From: an uncultured Eubacteriales bacterium
Lineage (GTDB): Bacteria; Bacillota; Clostridia; Oscillospirales; Oscillospiraceae
DNA: 64,000 nucleotides
Direction of reading: 5' to 3'
Assembly (NCBI GenBank): GCA_900554275.1
Contig: USGS01000003.1
Span: 1-64,000 of the forward strand
Part shown: positions 43,811 to 51,958 of the stretch, in pieces
How the letters are laid out: each line of letters starts with the position of its first letter
How positions within the stretch are numbered: the first letter of the stretch is position 1
Position numbers and translations under genes: made by a program
Notes under the pieces: generated by a model
Database searches by the model: none
What the model was told of the DNA's origin: nothing
Seen by the model: the letters and a program-made list of their open reading frames with translations, nothing else

Positions 43811-43837
43811 AAACGCCACCCTTCCGGGTGGCTTTTG
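43811..43837 (-). terminator. terminator of the prepilin gene
   Basis: On the minus strand a 7-bp stem (GCCACCC and complement), loop GGAA, then GTTTTGG, lies 11 bases after the prepilin stop. Confidence 0.75.
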
Positions 43838-43847
43838 TGTCGCGGCG

Positions 43848-44246
43848 CTACGCACCGAAAGTATAGGAACAGTCATGATAATGCGTCATGCACATATAGT
43901 GGACCTGATAGCCCGACGTTGTGTCCTGAACCGCATCCTCCGGGCGAATTACGATAACTCTGCCCACCTTCAGCTTTATGGTTGTGCCGTCAGGATACTT
44001 GATCTCGTCCGAGCCACGCAAATCCGACGTAACACCGATCCCTGGCAGATACTTTCCCGTACTCATGTAATCCGCCTGCAAATAGGCGAAATACGCCCGC
44101 ACATTGGCCACGTCCGCCATCTCCTGGCTTTTGTGTACGTTTTTGCTGATGACAGGGATGGCCACCGCCGCCAACACGGCGATCACCGCCACCACGATCA
44201 GCATCTCCATCAAAGTAAATCCGCTTTGTTTTTTCTCTGTGCGCAT
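43848..44246 (-). CDS. type IV pilin-like prepilin
   Basis: A 132-residue prepilin. The N-terminus has KKQSG then FTLMEMLIVV, the class III peptidase site with cleavage after Gly9 and Glu at +5 of the mature form, followed by a hydrophobic helix to about residue 30. The mature domain (about 35-132) is helix then beta, with two Cys (MCMTHYHDC) near the end that could form a disulfide. The start follows AAGGTGG. No pilus ATPase, membrane protein or prepilin peptidase is nearby. It lies downstream of tRNA-Pro on the same strand, separated by that tRNA's terminator. Its role, such as DNA uptake or adhesion, is unknown. Confidence 0.88.
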   Translation of the reverse strand: MRTEKKQSGFTLMEMLIVVAVIAVLAAVAIPVISKNVHKSQEMADVANVRAYFAYLQADYMSTGKYLPGIGVTSDLRGSDEIKYPDGTTIKLKVGRVIVIRPEDAVQDTTSGYQVHYMCMTHYHDCSYTFGA

Positions 44247-44304
44247 AAAACCACCTTGGATTGTAAAAACCGCTACTTGTCCGTTACTTCTTATGTAGCA
44301 AGAA

Positions 44305-44330
44305 AACCACTCCAAGGGAGTGATTTTCTC
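44305..44330 (-). terminator. terminator of tRNA-Pro
   Basis: On the minus strand AATCACTCC, loop CTT, GGAGTGGTT (one G-U) then TTCTTG lies just after the tRNA CCA end. Confidence 0.7.
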
Positions 44331-44334
44331 ACTA

Positions 44335-44410
44335 TGGTCGGAGTGGGGGGACTTGAACCCCCGGCCTCTTGGTCCCGAACCAAGCGCGCTACCAACTGCG
44401 CTACACCCCG
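44335..44410 (-). tRNA. tRNA-Pro (anticodon CGG)
   Basis: The minus strand folds as a complete tRNA: acceptor CGGGGTG/CACTCCG, D arm, anticodon stem CTTGG/CCAAG with loop TTCGGGA giving anticodon CGG, and T arm GGGGG-TTCAAGT-CCCCC. The discriminator A and CCA are encoded (44335-44338). It decodes CCG, which is a common proline codon in this high-GC genome. No integrase or repeated tRNA 3' end is seen nearby. Confidence 0.96.
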
Positions 44411-44538
44411 TCAGCCGTTCCATTATATGGCCTAACGCCGCCGCTGTCAAGGAAAATTTCCTTGACATACAAATTTCTCTCCTGCCGTCTAACCCGTCCC
44501 GCCGCCGCATATCCTGTGCCAAAAGGAGGTGTCCCGTC

Positions 44539-45384
44539 ATGCCCCAGCGAACCGCGTATGCAGGCCGCCGCGTGGCCCGCCGAACCCCGCCCCGCCGCCC
44601 CAGCCGCCCCGTATCGCCCCAGCCCCGCCCCGCCGCCGCAAAAACGCGGCCCAAAGCGCCGCCCGCCGCCTCGCCGCAGAGCAAGCGCCGCCTGTGGCAG
44701 CTGACGGTGTCCGCCGCGCTGCTGCTGGCGGTCATCGCCGTGAAATTTCTCGCCCCCGCCACGCTGGACCGTTACCGTGCCGCGCTGCTGGACCTGCTGG
44801 GCGCGGACACCGATTTCGTGGAGGTGTTCTCCGCCGCAGGCCACGCCTTCTCCGGGGACGGCGCGCTGTCCGACGCCCTGAACGACGCCTACACCGCCGT
44901 GTTTGGCCCGTCCCGGGTGCAGTCGATGCCCACCGCCGCCGTGTCCCGCACCGACGCCCTGCCCGCCGATGTGGATATGCTCCAGCAGGTGCTGGGCTTC
45001 GACTACGCACCCCCCGTCACCGGCACGATCACATCGCTCTTCGGCTGCCGCAGCGATCCATTGGAGAGCGACGGCCGCTTCCATTACGGCCTGGACATCG
45101 CGGGGGAGGAGGGGACGGTGATCTCCGCCTTTGCCGCCGGGACGGTCACTGCCGTGGCGGACAGCAGCGACCTGGGCCGCTACGTCACCGTTACTCACCC
45201 CAATGGCTATGAGACACTCTACGCCCATTGCAGCAAGATTACCGCCTCCTCCGGCCAGAAGGTGGCCCTGGGTGACCCCATTGCCGAGATGGGCAGCACA
45301 GGCCGGGTCACCGGCACACACCTGCACTTCGAGCTGCACCGTGACACGGTGTTCCTGAACCCCATTTATTATGTGGCGGCCTGA
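44539..45384 (+). CDS. M23 peptidase-domain protein (SpoIVFA/SpoIIQ-like)
   Basis: A 281-residue membrane protein. The N-terminus (to about 55) is Arg/Pro-rich, then one membrane helix at about 55-73. The C-terminal LytM/M23 domain (about 160-281) has SLFGCRSDP, the HYGLDIAG zinc motif and HLHFEL. These are the metal residues of an active endopeptidase. The start follows AAAGGAGGTGTCCCGTC. Coupling to an M50 peptidase by a 14-bp overlap mirrors spoIVFA-spoIVFB, whose products control pro-sigma-K processing at the forespore membrane. In SpoIVFA the domain is a regulator; here the catalytic residues seem kept. Confidence 0.85.
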   Translation: MPQRTAYAGRRVARRTPPRRPSRPVSPQPRPAAAKTRPKAPPAASPQSKRRLWQLTVSAALLLAVIAVKFLAPATLDRYRAALLDLLGADTDFVEVFSAAGHAFSGDGALSDALNDAYTAVFGPSRVQSMPTAAVSRTDALPADVDMLQQVLGFDYAPPVTGTITSLFGCRSDPLESDGRFHYGLDIAGEEGTVISAFAAGTVTAVADSSDLGRYVTVTHPNGYETLYAHCSKITASSGQKVALGDPIAEMGSTGRVTGTHLHFELHRDTVFLNPIYYVAA

Positions 45385-45979
45385 CGCCCTGCGGGTCAAG
45401 CCCTCCGGACTGCTGCTGGCGGCGGCGTTCCTGCTGCTGTCCCGCTCCTGGCTGCTGCCCGCGTCGCTGTTCACCGCCGCCGCCTGCCATGAGCTGGCCC
45501 ATTGGCTGACGCTCCGTGCCCTCCACGCGCCGCCCCGGACGCTGATCCTGTCCGCCTCCGGCGCGTCGATGTATGTCCCCAGCCTCGCCCGCCTGTCCTA
45601 CGGCGGCGAGCTGCTGGCCGTGGCCGCCGGGCCGGTGTGCAACCTGCTGCTGTGGGTACTGCTGTCCCTGCTGTCTGTGGACGCTCTGGCCGTGTTCGCC
45701 GGCGCAAATCTGCTGCTGGGCGCGCTGAACCTGCTGCCGGTGCGGCCTATGGACGGAGGCCGTATCCTGTGGCTGCTGACGGCTCTTTTCACCGAGCCCT
45801 ACACCGCCGACCGCGTGGCCGCCCTGGTGGGCGCTGTTACCGGTTTGGCACTGCTGTCCCTGTGCCTGTATCTGACGGCCAGCACCGGCGGCGGACTGTT
45901 CCTGCTGCCCGGCGCGCTGTGGCTGGCTGCAAAAGGGGTCTTGCCAAACGGCGCAAAACCGGCTAAAATAAATTGTTAA
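45371..45979 (+). CDS. spoIVFB: site-2 protease, SpoIVFB-like (M50)
   Basis: A 202-residue integral membrane metalloprotease. HELAH at 40-44 holds the zinc and catalytic Glu. The second metal site is the NLLPVRPMDGG motif near 118-128. About five membrane helices are present. SpoIVFB cleaves pro-sigma-K during mother-cell gene expression; no CBS domain is seen here, as some clostridial members lack it. It overlaps the M23 gene, which may be its regulator. The pairing supports sporulation in this organism. The start codon has only a weak ribosome site, consistent with coupling. Confidence 0.85.
   Translation: MWRPDALRVKPSGLLLAAAFLLLSRSWLLPASLFTAAACHELAHWLTLRALHAPPRTLILSASGASMYVPSLARLSYGGELLAVAAGPVCNLLLWVLLSLLSVDALAVFAGANLLLGALNLLPVRPMDGGRILWLLTALFTEPYTADRVAALVGAVTGLALLSLCLYLTASTGGGLFLLPGALWLAAKGVLPNGAKPAKINC
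45941..45969 (+). promoter_or_regulatory. promoter of the radical-SAM pair
   Basis: TTGCCA, 17 bp and TAAAAT lie inside the 3' end of the SpoIVFB-like gene, 41 bp upstream of the next start. Confidence 0.65.
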
Positions 45980-46009
45980 GCATTACGACAGATGATTGAG
46001 GAAAAACAC

Positions 46010-47842
46010 ATGGACAAACGACTGGAACGCATCCTGCCCCGGGTGCAGAAGCCCGCCCGCTACGTGGGCGGCGAATATAACGCCGTTCTGAAGGACAAGA
46101 CCGAGATCGACACCCGCATCGCCTTCTGTTTCCCCGATACCTACGAGATCGGTATGTCCAACCTGGGTATGCGCATTCTCTACGGCGTCATGAACGAGAT
46201 GGACGGCGTGTGGTGCGAGCGCGTGTTTGCCCCCTGGGGCGACATGGAGGAGGAGCTGCGCAAGGCGGATATGCCCCTGTTCGCGCTGGAATCCGGCGAC
46301 CCCATCACGGATTTTGACATCGTGGCCTTCTCCGTAGGCTACGAGATGGCCTTCACCGCCATTTTGAATATGCTGGACCTGGCCCATATCCCGCTCCACG
46401 CCTCGGAGCGTACCGGACTGACCCCCCTGGTCATTGCCGGCGGCACGGCCATGTATAACGCCGAGCCCATTGCCGACTTTATCGACCTTGTCAGTCTGGG
46501 CGAGGGCGAGGATCTGACCGTAGAGCTGGTGGAGCTGTACCGCACCGCCCGCCGGGAGGGCTGGAGCAAGCCGCAGTTCCTCCGGGCCGCCGCCCAGCTG
46601 GACGGCGTGTACGTCCCCAGCCTGTACGATGTCACGTACCACGAGGACGGCACGGTGTCCGCCATCACTCCGAAGGACGGTGCGCCCGCTAAAGTCACCA
46701 AGCGCATCGTCCACGACATGGACAAGTCCTATTTCCCCGTCAAGACCATCGTCCCCAGCACGGAGATCGTGCAGGACCGTGTGACGCTGGAGCTGTTCCG
46801 CGGCTGTATCCGGGGCTGCCGGTTCTGTCAGGCGGGCTACGTCTACCGCCCGGTGCGCAGCCGCAGCCGCGACCTCTGCGCCGACTACTGCGTCCGCTCC
46901 TGCGACGACACCGGCTATCAGGAGGTCACCCTGTCCAGCCTGTCCACCAGCGACTACCCGCCCCTCACTGCCCTGTGCGATGAGCTGGAGGGGTTCTGCG
47001 ATCAGCGCCACATCAGCCTGTCCCTGCCCAGCCTTCGGGCAGACAACTTCTCCATGGAGCTGATGCAGCGCCTGGCCAAGGGCCGCAAGACCGGCCTGAC
47101 CTTCGCGCCGGAGGCCGGCACCCAGCGGCTGCGGGACGTGATCAACAAGAACGTGACGCTGGACGACCTGCTGCAAAGCTGCCGCACCGCCTTTGCCGGC
47201 GGGTACAGCGCCGTGAAGCTGTACTTCATGCTGGGTCTGCCCACGGAGACGGATGAGGATGTGCTGGGCATCGCCGACGTGGCCGCCCGTGTCATGCACG
47301 CCTGGCGTGAGAGCGCTCAGAACAAGCAGCGCGGCGTCCGCATCACCGTGTCCACCAGCTGGTTCGTGCCCAAGCCCCACACCGCCTTCCAGTGGGAGGC
47401 GCAGATCTCCAAGGAGGAGTACGAGCGCCGTGTCCAGCTTCTGCGGGAGGCCATCACCACCAAGACCGTCACCTATAACTGGCACGACTCCGACACCAGC
47501 TTCCTGGAGGCCGTCCTGGCCCGGGGCGACCGCCGCCTGGGCCGTGTGCTGGAGACAGCGTGGCGCAAGGGCGCGCACCTGGATGCCTGGGAGGAGTATT
47601 TCTCCCTGGACCGCTGGCTGGAGGCCTTTGACGAGTGCGGCCTTGACCCCCATTTCTATGCCAACCGCGTCCGCAGCGAGGACGAGCTGCTGCCCTGGAG
47701 CATGATCTCCTCCGGCGTCACCGACGCATACCTGAAGCGGGAGCGCCATCAGGCCTATGCATCCGTCACCACGCCGGACTGCCGCACCCACTGCAATGGC
47801 TGCGGTGCAAATTTACTGGTAGGAGGGAAATGCGATGTCTAA
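46010..47842 (+). CDS. TIGR03960-type B12-binding-like radical SAM protein
   Basis: A 610-residue radical-SAM protein. It opens RVQKPARYVGGEYN, typical of TIGR03960. An N-terminal cobalamin-binding-like domain covers about 30-190. The iron-sulfur motif is CIRGCRFCQAGYVYRP near 263-278. The C-terminal part continues into a SPASM-free region ending CRTHCNGCG. The ATG at 46010 is preferred because GAGG ends eight bases upstream; an ATG at 45992 lacks a good site. The reaction is unknown, with a link to RNA or ribosome modification suggested by the usual neighbours rng and rplU, absent here. It overlaps its partner by eight bases. Confidence 0.9.
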   Translation: MDKRLERILPRVQKPARYVGGEYNAVLKDKTEIDTRIAFCFPDTYEIGMSNLGMRILYGVMNEMDGVWCERVFAPWGDMEEELRKADMPLFALESGDPITDFDIVAFSVGYEMAFTAILNMLDLAHIPLHASERTGLTPLVIAGGTAMYNAEPIADFIDLVSLGEGEDLTVELVELYRTARREGWSKPQFLRAAAQLDGVYVPSLYDVTYHEDGTVSAITPKDGAPAKVTKRIVHDMDKSYFPVKTIVPSTEIVQDRVTLELFRGCIRGCRFCQAGYVYRPVRSRSRDLCADYCVRSCDDTGYQEVTLSSLSTSDYPPLTALCDELEGFCDQRHISLSLPSLRADNFSMELMQRLAKGRKTGLTFAPEAGTQRLRDVINKNVTLDDLLQSCRTAFAGGYSAVKLYFMLGLPTETDEDVLGIADVAARVMHAWRESAQNKQRGVRITVSTSWFVPKPHTAFQWEAQISKEEYERRVQLLREAITTKTVTYNWHDSDTSFLEAVLARGDRRLGRVLETAWRKGAHLDAWEEYFSLDRWLEAFDECGLDPHFYANRVRSEDELLPWSMISSGVTDAYLKRERHQAYASVTTPDCRTHCNGCGANLLVGGKCDV

Positions 47843-48497
47843 GCTGCGTCTGCTGTTCATCAAGGAGGCCCAGGCGTCCTATATTTCCCATTTGGATCTC
47901 CTCCGCACGTTCCAGCGCGCCTTTCCCCGCACGGAACTGGACATCAAGCATTCCCAGGGCTATCACCCCCATCCCATCATCTCCATTGTTCTGCCATTGC
48001 CGGTGGGCCAGTCCAGCGACTGTGAGCTGCTGGATTTTGAGGTCACCCAGGACACCGACGGCCGCGGCATCGCGGATAAGCTGAACACCGGAATGCCCGC
48101 CGGACTGCGGGTGCTGGACTGCTATCCTGCCGCCCGCCCCATCCGCGACCTGGCCTGGCTTCGAGCGGACGTGACCTTTGAGTACGACAACGGCGTGCCG
48201 GAGAACACCGCCGCCCGCATCACGGAGCTGCTGCGCCGCCCGGAGCTGGTCATCCAAAAGCGCACCAAGCGGAAAGATCTTGCGGACGTAGACATCGCAC
48301 CCATGATAAGAGAGGTTTTCTTTACAGAGGGGGAGGGGATCGTCACCGGCACGGTGACGGTGCAGGCCCAAAATCCCGGCCTGAACCCCCAGCTGCTGGA
48401 GAAGGCCGTCGCCCGTTACCTTCCCGACCTGACCCCGGACTTCACCCGCATCCGCCGCCGCGCCATTTTGGATGCCGACGGCCGCAATTTCCGCTGA
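47835..48497 (+). CDS. TIGR03936 family radical-SAM-associated protein (DUF2344)
   Basis: A 220-residue protein that is the usual partner of the preceding radical-SAM enzyme. It opens KLRLLFIKEAQASYISHLD and has KHSQGYHPHPIIS near 38-50. Its own iron-sulfur motif is lacking, and it is fused to or beside TIGR03960 in other genomes. It probably forms a complex with that enzyme. It starts in an eight-base overlap behind GGAGGG. In many Clostridia the next genes are rng-rplU-rpmA; here rplS follows. Confidence 0.92.
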   Translation: MSKLRLLFIKEAQASYISHLDLLRTFQRAFPRTELDIKHSQGYHPHPIISIVLPLPVGQSSDCELLDFEVTQDTDGRGIADKLNTGMPAGLRVLDCYPAARPIRDLAWLRADVTFEYDNGVPENTAARITELLRRPELVIQKRTKRKDLADVDIAPMIREVFFTEGEGIVTGTVTVQAQNPGLNPQLLEKAVARYLPDLTPDFTRIRRRAILDADGRNFR

Positions 48498-48533
48498 ACG
48501 GCCCAAAATCACTGAAAAATATCAAATTTCCCC

Positions 48534-48562
48534 TTGCATTTCCTGCTTTTCTATGATATTCT
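48534..48562 (+). promoter_or_regulatory. promoter of rplS
   Basis: TTGCAT, 17 bp and TATTCT lie 104 bp upstream of the rplS start. Confidence 0.7.
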
Positions 48563-48565
48563 ATC

Positions 48566-48660
48566 ATGGCGTGAAAAGGGCGGTCCTCTGCCGCCGGTGT
48601 TCCGAAAGGCGCGAACACCGCATACATGGCGGCATGAACACCTATATTATAGGAGGAAAA
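48566..48660 (+). promoter_or_regulatory. candidate L19 leader RNA
   Basis: The untranslated leader between the promoter and rplS is about 95 bases and contains possible hairpins: GGCGG-TCCTCTG-CCGCC (48580-48597 area) and GGTGTTC-...-GAACACC. Some Firmicutes carry an L19 leader that binds L19 to repress its own synthesis. The match to that RNA family is not proven here. Confidence 0.4.
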
Positions 48661-48665
48661 TATCC

Positions 48666-49004
48666 ATGGATCTCATCAAAGCATTGAACGAGAAGCAGCT
48701 CAAGGAAGTACCCCAGGTGCTGGTGGGCGACACCGTCCGCGTGCACGTGAAGGTCAAGGAAGGCGCTCGTGAGCGTATCCAGGTCTTCGAGGGTACTGTT
48801 ATCGCCAAGAAGCACGGCGGTATCGAGGAAACCATCACCGTCCGCCGCCTGTCCTACGGTGTCGGCGTGGAGAAGGTGTTCCCCGTCCACTCTCCCTCCA
48901 TCGAGAAGATTGAGACCGTGCGCCACGGCTATGTCCGCCGCGCCAAGCTGTATTACCTGCGTGACCGCGTTGGTAAGGCTGCCAAGATCCGCGAGAAGCT
49001 GTAA
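48666..49004 (+). CDS. rplS: 50S ribosomal protein L19
   Basis: A 112-residue L19, at the subunit interface. It contains the family core [24 protein letters not shown] near 22-45 (split by design) and the ending [20 protein letters not shown]. The start follows AGGAGGAAAATATCC. It is monocistronic here between a strong promoter and a terminator; trmD and rimM, which often precede it, are absent. Confidence 0.98.
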   Translation: MDLIKALNEKQLKEVPQVLVGDTVRVHVKVKEGARERIQVFEGTVIAKKHGGIEETITVRRLSYGVGVEKVFPVHSPSIEKIETVRHGYVRRAKLYYLRDRVGKAAKIREKL

Positions 49005-49020
49005 GCATCGATCAAAAAGA

Positions 49021-49056
49021 AAGAGCATCCACGTCCGTGGATGCTTTTCTTTTTCC
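49021..49056 (+). terminator. terminator of rplS
   Basis: A 10-bp perfect stem (AGCATCCACG and complement) with a TC loop, A-run before and TTTTCTTTTT after. Confidence 0.95.
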
Positions 49057-49096
49057 GCCCGATATGTTACAATAACCCAAAAGCGAGGTGGACACT

Positions 49097-49963
49097 ATGC
49101 AAATCGAAAATCTCAGCTGGTTTCCCGGCCACATGACAAAAACAAAGCGCATGATCGCGTCCGAACTTCCCCACATGGACGCCGTCTGCGAGATACTGGA
49201 CGCCCGCATCCCTCTGTCCTCCCGCAACCCGGACGTGGACGACCTGACGGCGGGCAAGTCCCGTCTCATCGTCCTCAACCGCGCCGATCAGGCCGACCCC
49301 GCCCAGACCCGCCGCTGGTCGCAGTATTTCCGCGCCAAGGGCTGGGCTGTGCTGGAGGCCAACGCCAAGGGCGGCGTGGGCACGGAGAAATTCGCCGCCG
49401 CCGTCCGGGAGCTGCTCCGGGATAAGCTGGAGGCCTACGCCGCCAAGGGCCAGGTGGGCCGCGTGGTGCGCGTCATGGTGCTGGGCATCCCCAACGTGGG
49501 CAAGTCCACCTTCATCAACAAGGTGGCCAAGCGCAAGACCGCCAAGGCCGAGGACCGCCCCGGCGTCACCCGCTCCAAGCAGTGGGTGCCCGTGGACGCC
49601 ACCCTGGAGCTGCTGGACACCCCCGGCATCCTCTGGCCCAAGTTCGACGATCCGGAAGTCGGCAAGCGTCTTGCCTTTACAGGCGCTGTGAAGGACGATG
49701 TTCTGGACATCGAGGAGCTGGCCTGCTATCTGATGGACTACCTGGCCGCCCACTACGCCGATGTCCTCACCGAGCGCTACAAGATCACCGTGGAGGACGG
49801 CGACAGCGGCTACGACCTGCTGGAAAAGGCGGGCCGCAAGCGCGGCTTCCTCATGCGGGGCGCCCAGGTGGACACCGAGCGCATGGCCCGCATCCTGCTG
49901 GACGAGTTCCGCGGCGGCAAGCTGGGCCGCTTCACCCTTGAGACTGTGGAGGACGCCCTATGA
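49097..49963 (+). CDS. rbgA: ribosome biogenesis GTPase YlqF/RbgA
   Basis: A 288-residue circularly permuted GTPase needed for late 50S assembly. It opens ENLSWFPGHMTKTKR. The permuted order is G4 NRAD near 57, G1 GIPNVGKST near 132 and G3 DTPG near 174. The C-terminal ANTAR-like domain is from about 205. The ATG at 49097 follows GAGGTG; the GTG nine bases before it lacks spacing. It is ATGA-coupled to rnhB, as in Bacillus. Confidence 0.96.
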   Translation: MQIENLSWFPGHMTKTKRMIASELPHMDAVCEILDARIPLSSRNPDVDDLTAGKSRLIVLNRADQADPAQTRRWSQYFRAKGWAVLEANAKGGVGTEKFAAAVRELLRDKLEAYAAKGQVGRVVRVMVLGIPNVGKSTFINKVAKRKTAKAEDRPGVTRSKQWVPVDATLELLDTPGILWPKFDDPEVGKRLAFTGAVKDDVLDIEELACYLMDYLAAHYADVLTERYKITVEDGDSGYDLLEKAGRKRGFLMRGAQVDTERMARILLDEFRGGKLGRFTLETVEDAL

Positions 49964-50592
49964 CCGACCTGTGGACTTACGAAGCCGAAGCCCGCGCCGC
50001 CGGCTTTTCCCTGATCTGCGGCGTGGACGAAGCCGGCGCAGGCCCGCTGATGGGCCCTGTCTACGCCGCCGCCGTCATCCTGCCCGAGAACTGCGATCTC
50101 CCCGGTCTCAACGACTCCAAAAAGCTGACGGAGAAGAAGCGCGAGGCCCTGTTTCCCCTCATTCAGGAGCAGGCCCTGGCCTGGTCCGTGGCCTCTGTCT
50201 CCGCCCGTGAGATCGACGACACCGACATCCTCTCCGCCCGCATGAAGGCCATGCAGCTGGCCATCGACGGCCTGTCACTCAAGCCCGACCTGGCCCTTAT
50301 CGACGGCAACCGCGACCGCGGCCGCTGCGCGGCCATCCTTACGCCCCACCGCTGCATCATCAGCGGCGACAGCCTGTCCGCCTCCATCGCGGCGGCCTCC
50401 GTGCTGGCCAAGGTCAGCCGTGACCGCTACGTCACCGATGTGCTGGATAAGGAATACCCCCAGTACCGCTTCGCCCAGCACAAGGGCTACGGCACGGCCC
50501 TGCACCGTGCCATGCTGGACCAGTACGGTCCCTGCCCCGAACACCGCCTGACGTTCCTGAAAAAGCGTCGGCAGGGGAGGGAGCAGCCATGA
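49960..50592 (+). CDS. rnhB: ribonuclease HII
   Basis: A 210-residue RNase HII, which cuts single ribonucleotides from DNA and RNA in RNA/DNA hybrids. The acidic active site includes GVDEAGAGPLMGP near 19-31 and IDGNRDRG near 102. The final segment has the HKGYGTALHR signature. It overlaps rbgA by four bases and the YraN gene by four. Confidence 0.97.
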   Translation: MTDLWTYEAEARAAGFSLICGVDEAGAGPLMGPVYAAAVILPENCDLPGLNDSKKLTEKKREALFPLIQEQALAWSVASVSAREIDDTDILSARMKAMQLAIDGLSLKPDLALIDGNRDRGRCAAILTPHRCIISGDSLSASIAAASVLAKVSRDRYVTDVLDKEYPQYRFAQHKGYGTALHRAMLDQYGPCPEHRLTFLKKRRQGREQP

Positions 50593-50945
50593 GCCGGGCC
50601 GAGGGCACATGGGGTGAGTCTCTGGTGGCTGACTATCTGCGCCGCCGGGGCTGTCGGCTGGCGGCCCACAGCTACCGCTGCCGCTTCGGTGAGATCGACC
50701 TCATCGCTTGGGACGGCGACACCCTCTGCTTTGTGGAGGTCAAGACCCGCACCAACACCCAAATGGGTCTGCCCCGTGAGTACGTCACCGCCCGGAAGCA
50801 GGCCCGTCTCCGCAAGACGGCCCTGTTCTACCTGTCCTCGCACGACCTGGACTGTCCCACCCGCTTCGATGTGGCGGAGGTCTACGCCGCCGTACCCGGC
50901 GACCCCGAGGCCCGCATAGAATATCTGGAGAATGCTTTTCAATAA
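50589..50945 (+). CDS. YraN family protein (UPF0102)
   Basis: A 118-residue protein of the UPF0102/YraN type with an endonuclease-like fold. It contains GEIDLIAWDGDTLCFVEVK near 32-50, where Glu, Asp and the FVEVK strand resemble a Holliday-junction resolvase-type metal site. Its function in bacteria is unproven, and it is often linked to DNA repair. It is ATGA-coupled to rnhB. Confidence 0.94.
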   Translation: MSRAEGTWGESLVADYLRRRGCRLAAHSYRCRFGEIDLIAWDGDTLCFVEVKTRTNTQMGLPREYVTARKQARLRKTALFYLSSHDLDCPTRFDVAEVYAAVPGDPEARIEYLENAFQ

Positions 50946-50971
50946 CAGCCTGTGCGGAAAGGATGCCATCT

Positions 50972-51916
50972 GTGATCAATCTATCGGAAATACCCTATTT
51001 TGACGGCCATTGCGATACCATTTGGCGCTGCATGTACGGCGAGCCTGCCGCCTGCGGCGGCCTGCGGGAAAACAACGGCCATTTGGACCTGCTCCGCAGC
51101 GGCCGCTATGGCCGCCGCGCCCAGTTCTTTGCTCTGTTCGACAACGCTGCCACCCTGCCTTCCGGCCCTGTTTGGCCGCACCTGTGCGCCATGCACCGCT
51201 GGTTTCAGGAGCAGCTGGCCGCCAATGGCGACATGGCTGTCCTCTGCCGCACCGGCGGGGAGGTGGACGATGCCGTGTCCGCCGGAAGAACCGCCGCGCT
51301 GCTCAGCATCGAGGGCGCGGATCTGCTGGACTGTAAAGAGGAAAACCTATACACGGCGCATGAATGGGGCGTTCGTCTCTTGAACCCGGTTTGGAACAAC
51401 GCCAACGCCCTCTCCGGCTCGTGCGCCCAGGATGCGGACCGCGGCCTGAGCCTGCAGGGCCGGGATTTCCTCCGCCGCATGGAGGAGCTGAACATATACG
51501 CCGACGTGTCCCACCTGTCCGACCCCGGCTTTTGGGACGTGATGCGGCAGGCCCGCCGCCCGGTGGTGGCCTCCCACTCCAATTCCCGCGCCCTGTGCCC
51601 CCACTGCCGCAACCTCACCGATGATATGTTCCGCGCCCTTCGGGATACCGGCGGCGTGGTGGGGATCAACCTGAACCGACCCTTCGTGGGCGGCCCGTCC
51701 ATAGACGACCTGGTGGCCCATGTGGAGCATTTCCTGTCTCTGAACGGCGAAAAGACCGTGGCCATCGGCGGCGATCTGGACGGCTGCCGGGACTTGGCCG
51801 CCGGTATGACCGGCGTGGAGAGCGTGGCCACCCTCTATGATGCCCTTGTCCGGCGCGGCTATGGCGCTACGCTGCTCACCGACATCCTCTGGAACAACTG
51901 GCGGCGACTTCTGTAA
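50972..51916 (+). CDS. M19 family membrane-dipeptidase-like protein
   Basis: A 314-residue renal-dipeptidase-type amidohydrolase. The HxD metal motif is DGHCDT near 11-16, IEGAD holds the bridging Glu near 113, and SHSNSRALCPHCRNL near 203-217 carries histidine ligands. GGDLDG is the last Asp. It would cut D- or L-dipeptides. The GTG at 50972 is favoured because AAAGGA lies nine bases upstream; an ATG at 50963 has no spacing. No signal peptide is seen, so it is cytosolic. It follows yraN after 26 bp. Confidence 0.9.
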   Translation: MINLSEIPYFDGHCDTIWRCMYGEPAACGGLRENNGHLDLLRSGRYGRRAQFFALFDNAATLPSGPVWPHLCAMHRWFQEQLAANGDMAVLCRTGGEVDDAVSAGRTAALLSIEGADLLDCKEENLYTAHEWGVRLLNPVWNNANALSGSCAQDADRGLSLQGRDFLRRMEELNIYADVSHLSDPGFWDVMRQARRPVVASHSNSRALCPHCRNLTDDMFRALRDTGGVVGINLNRPFVGGPSIDDLVAHVEHFLSLNGEKTVAIGGDLDGCRDLAAGMTGVESVATLYDALVRRGYGATLLTDILWNNWRRLL

Positions 51917-51958
51917 CGCGCCCGCAGCCTGTACTTACCAAAGAAAGGAGGCCCGCCT

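Noticed and set aside
44335..44410. tRNA-Pro as an integration site
   Set aside because: No integrase and no duplicate of the tRNA 3' end was seen near it.
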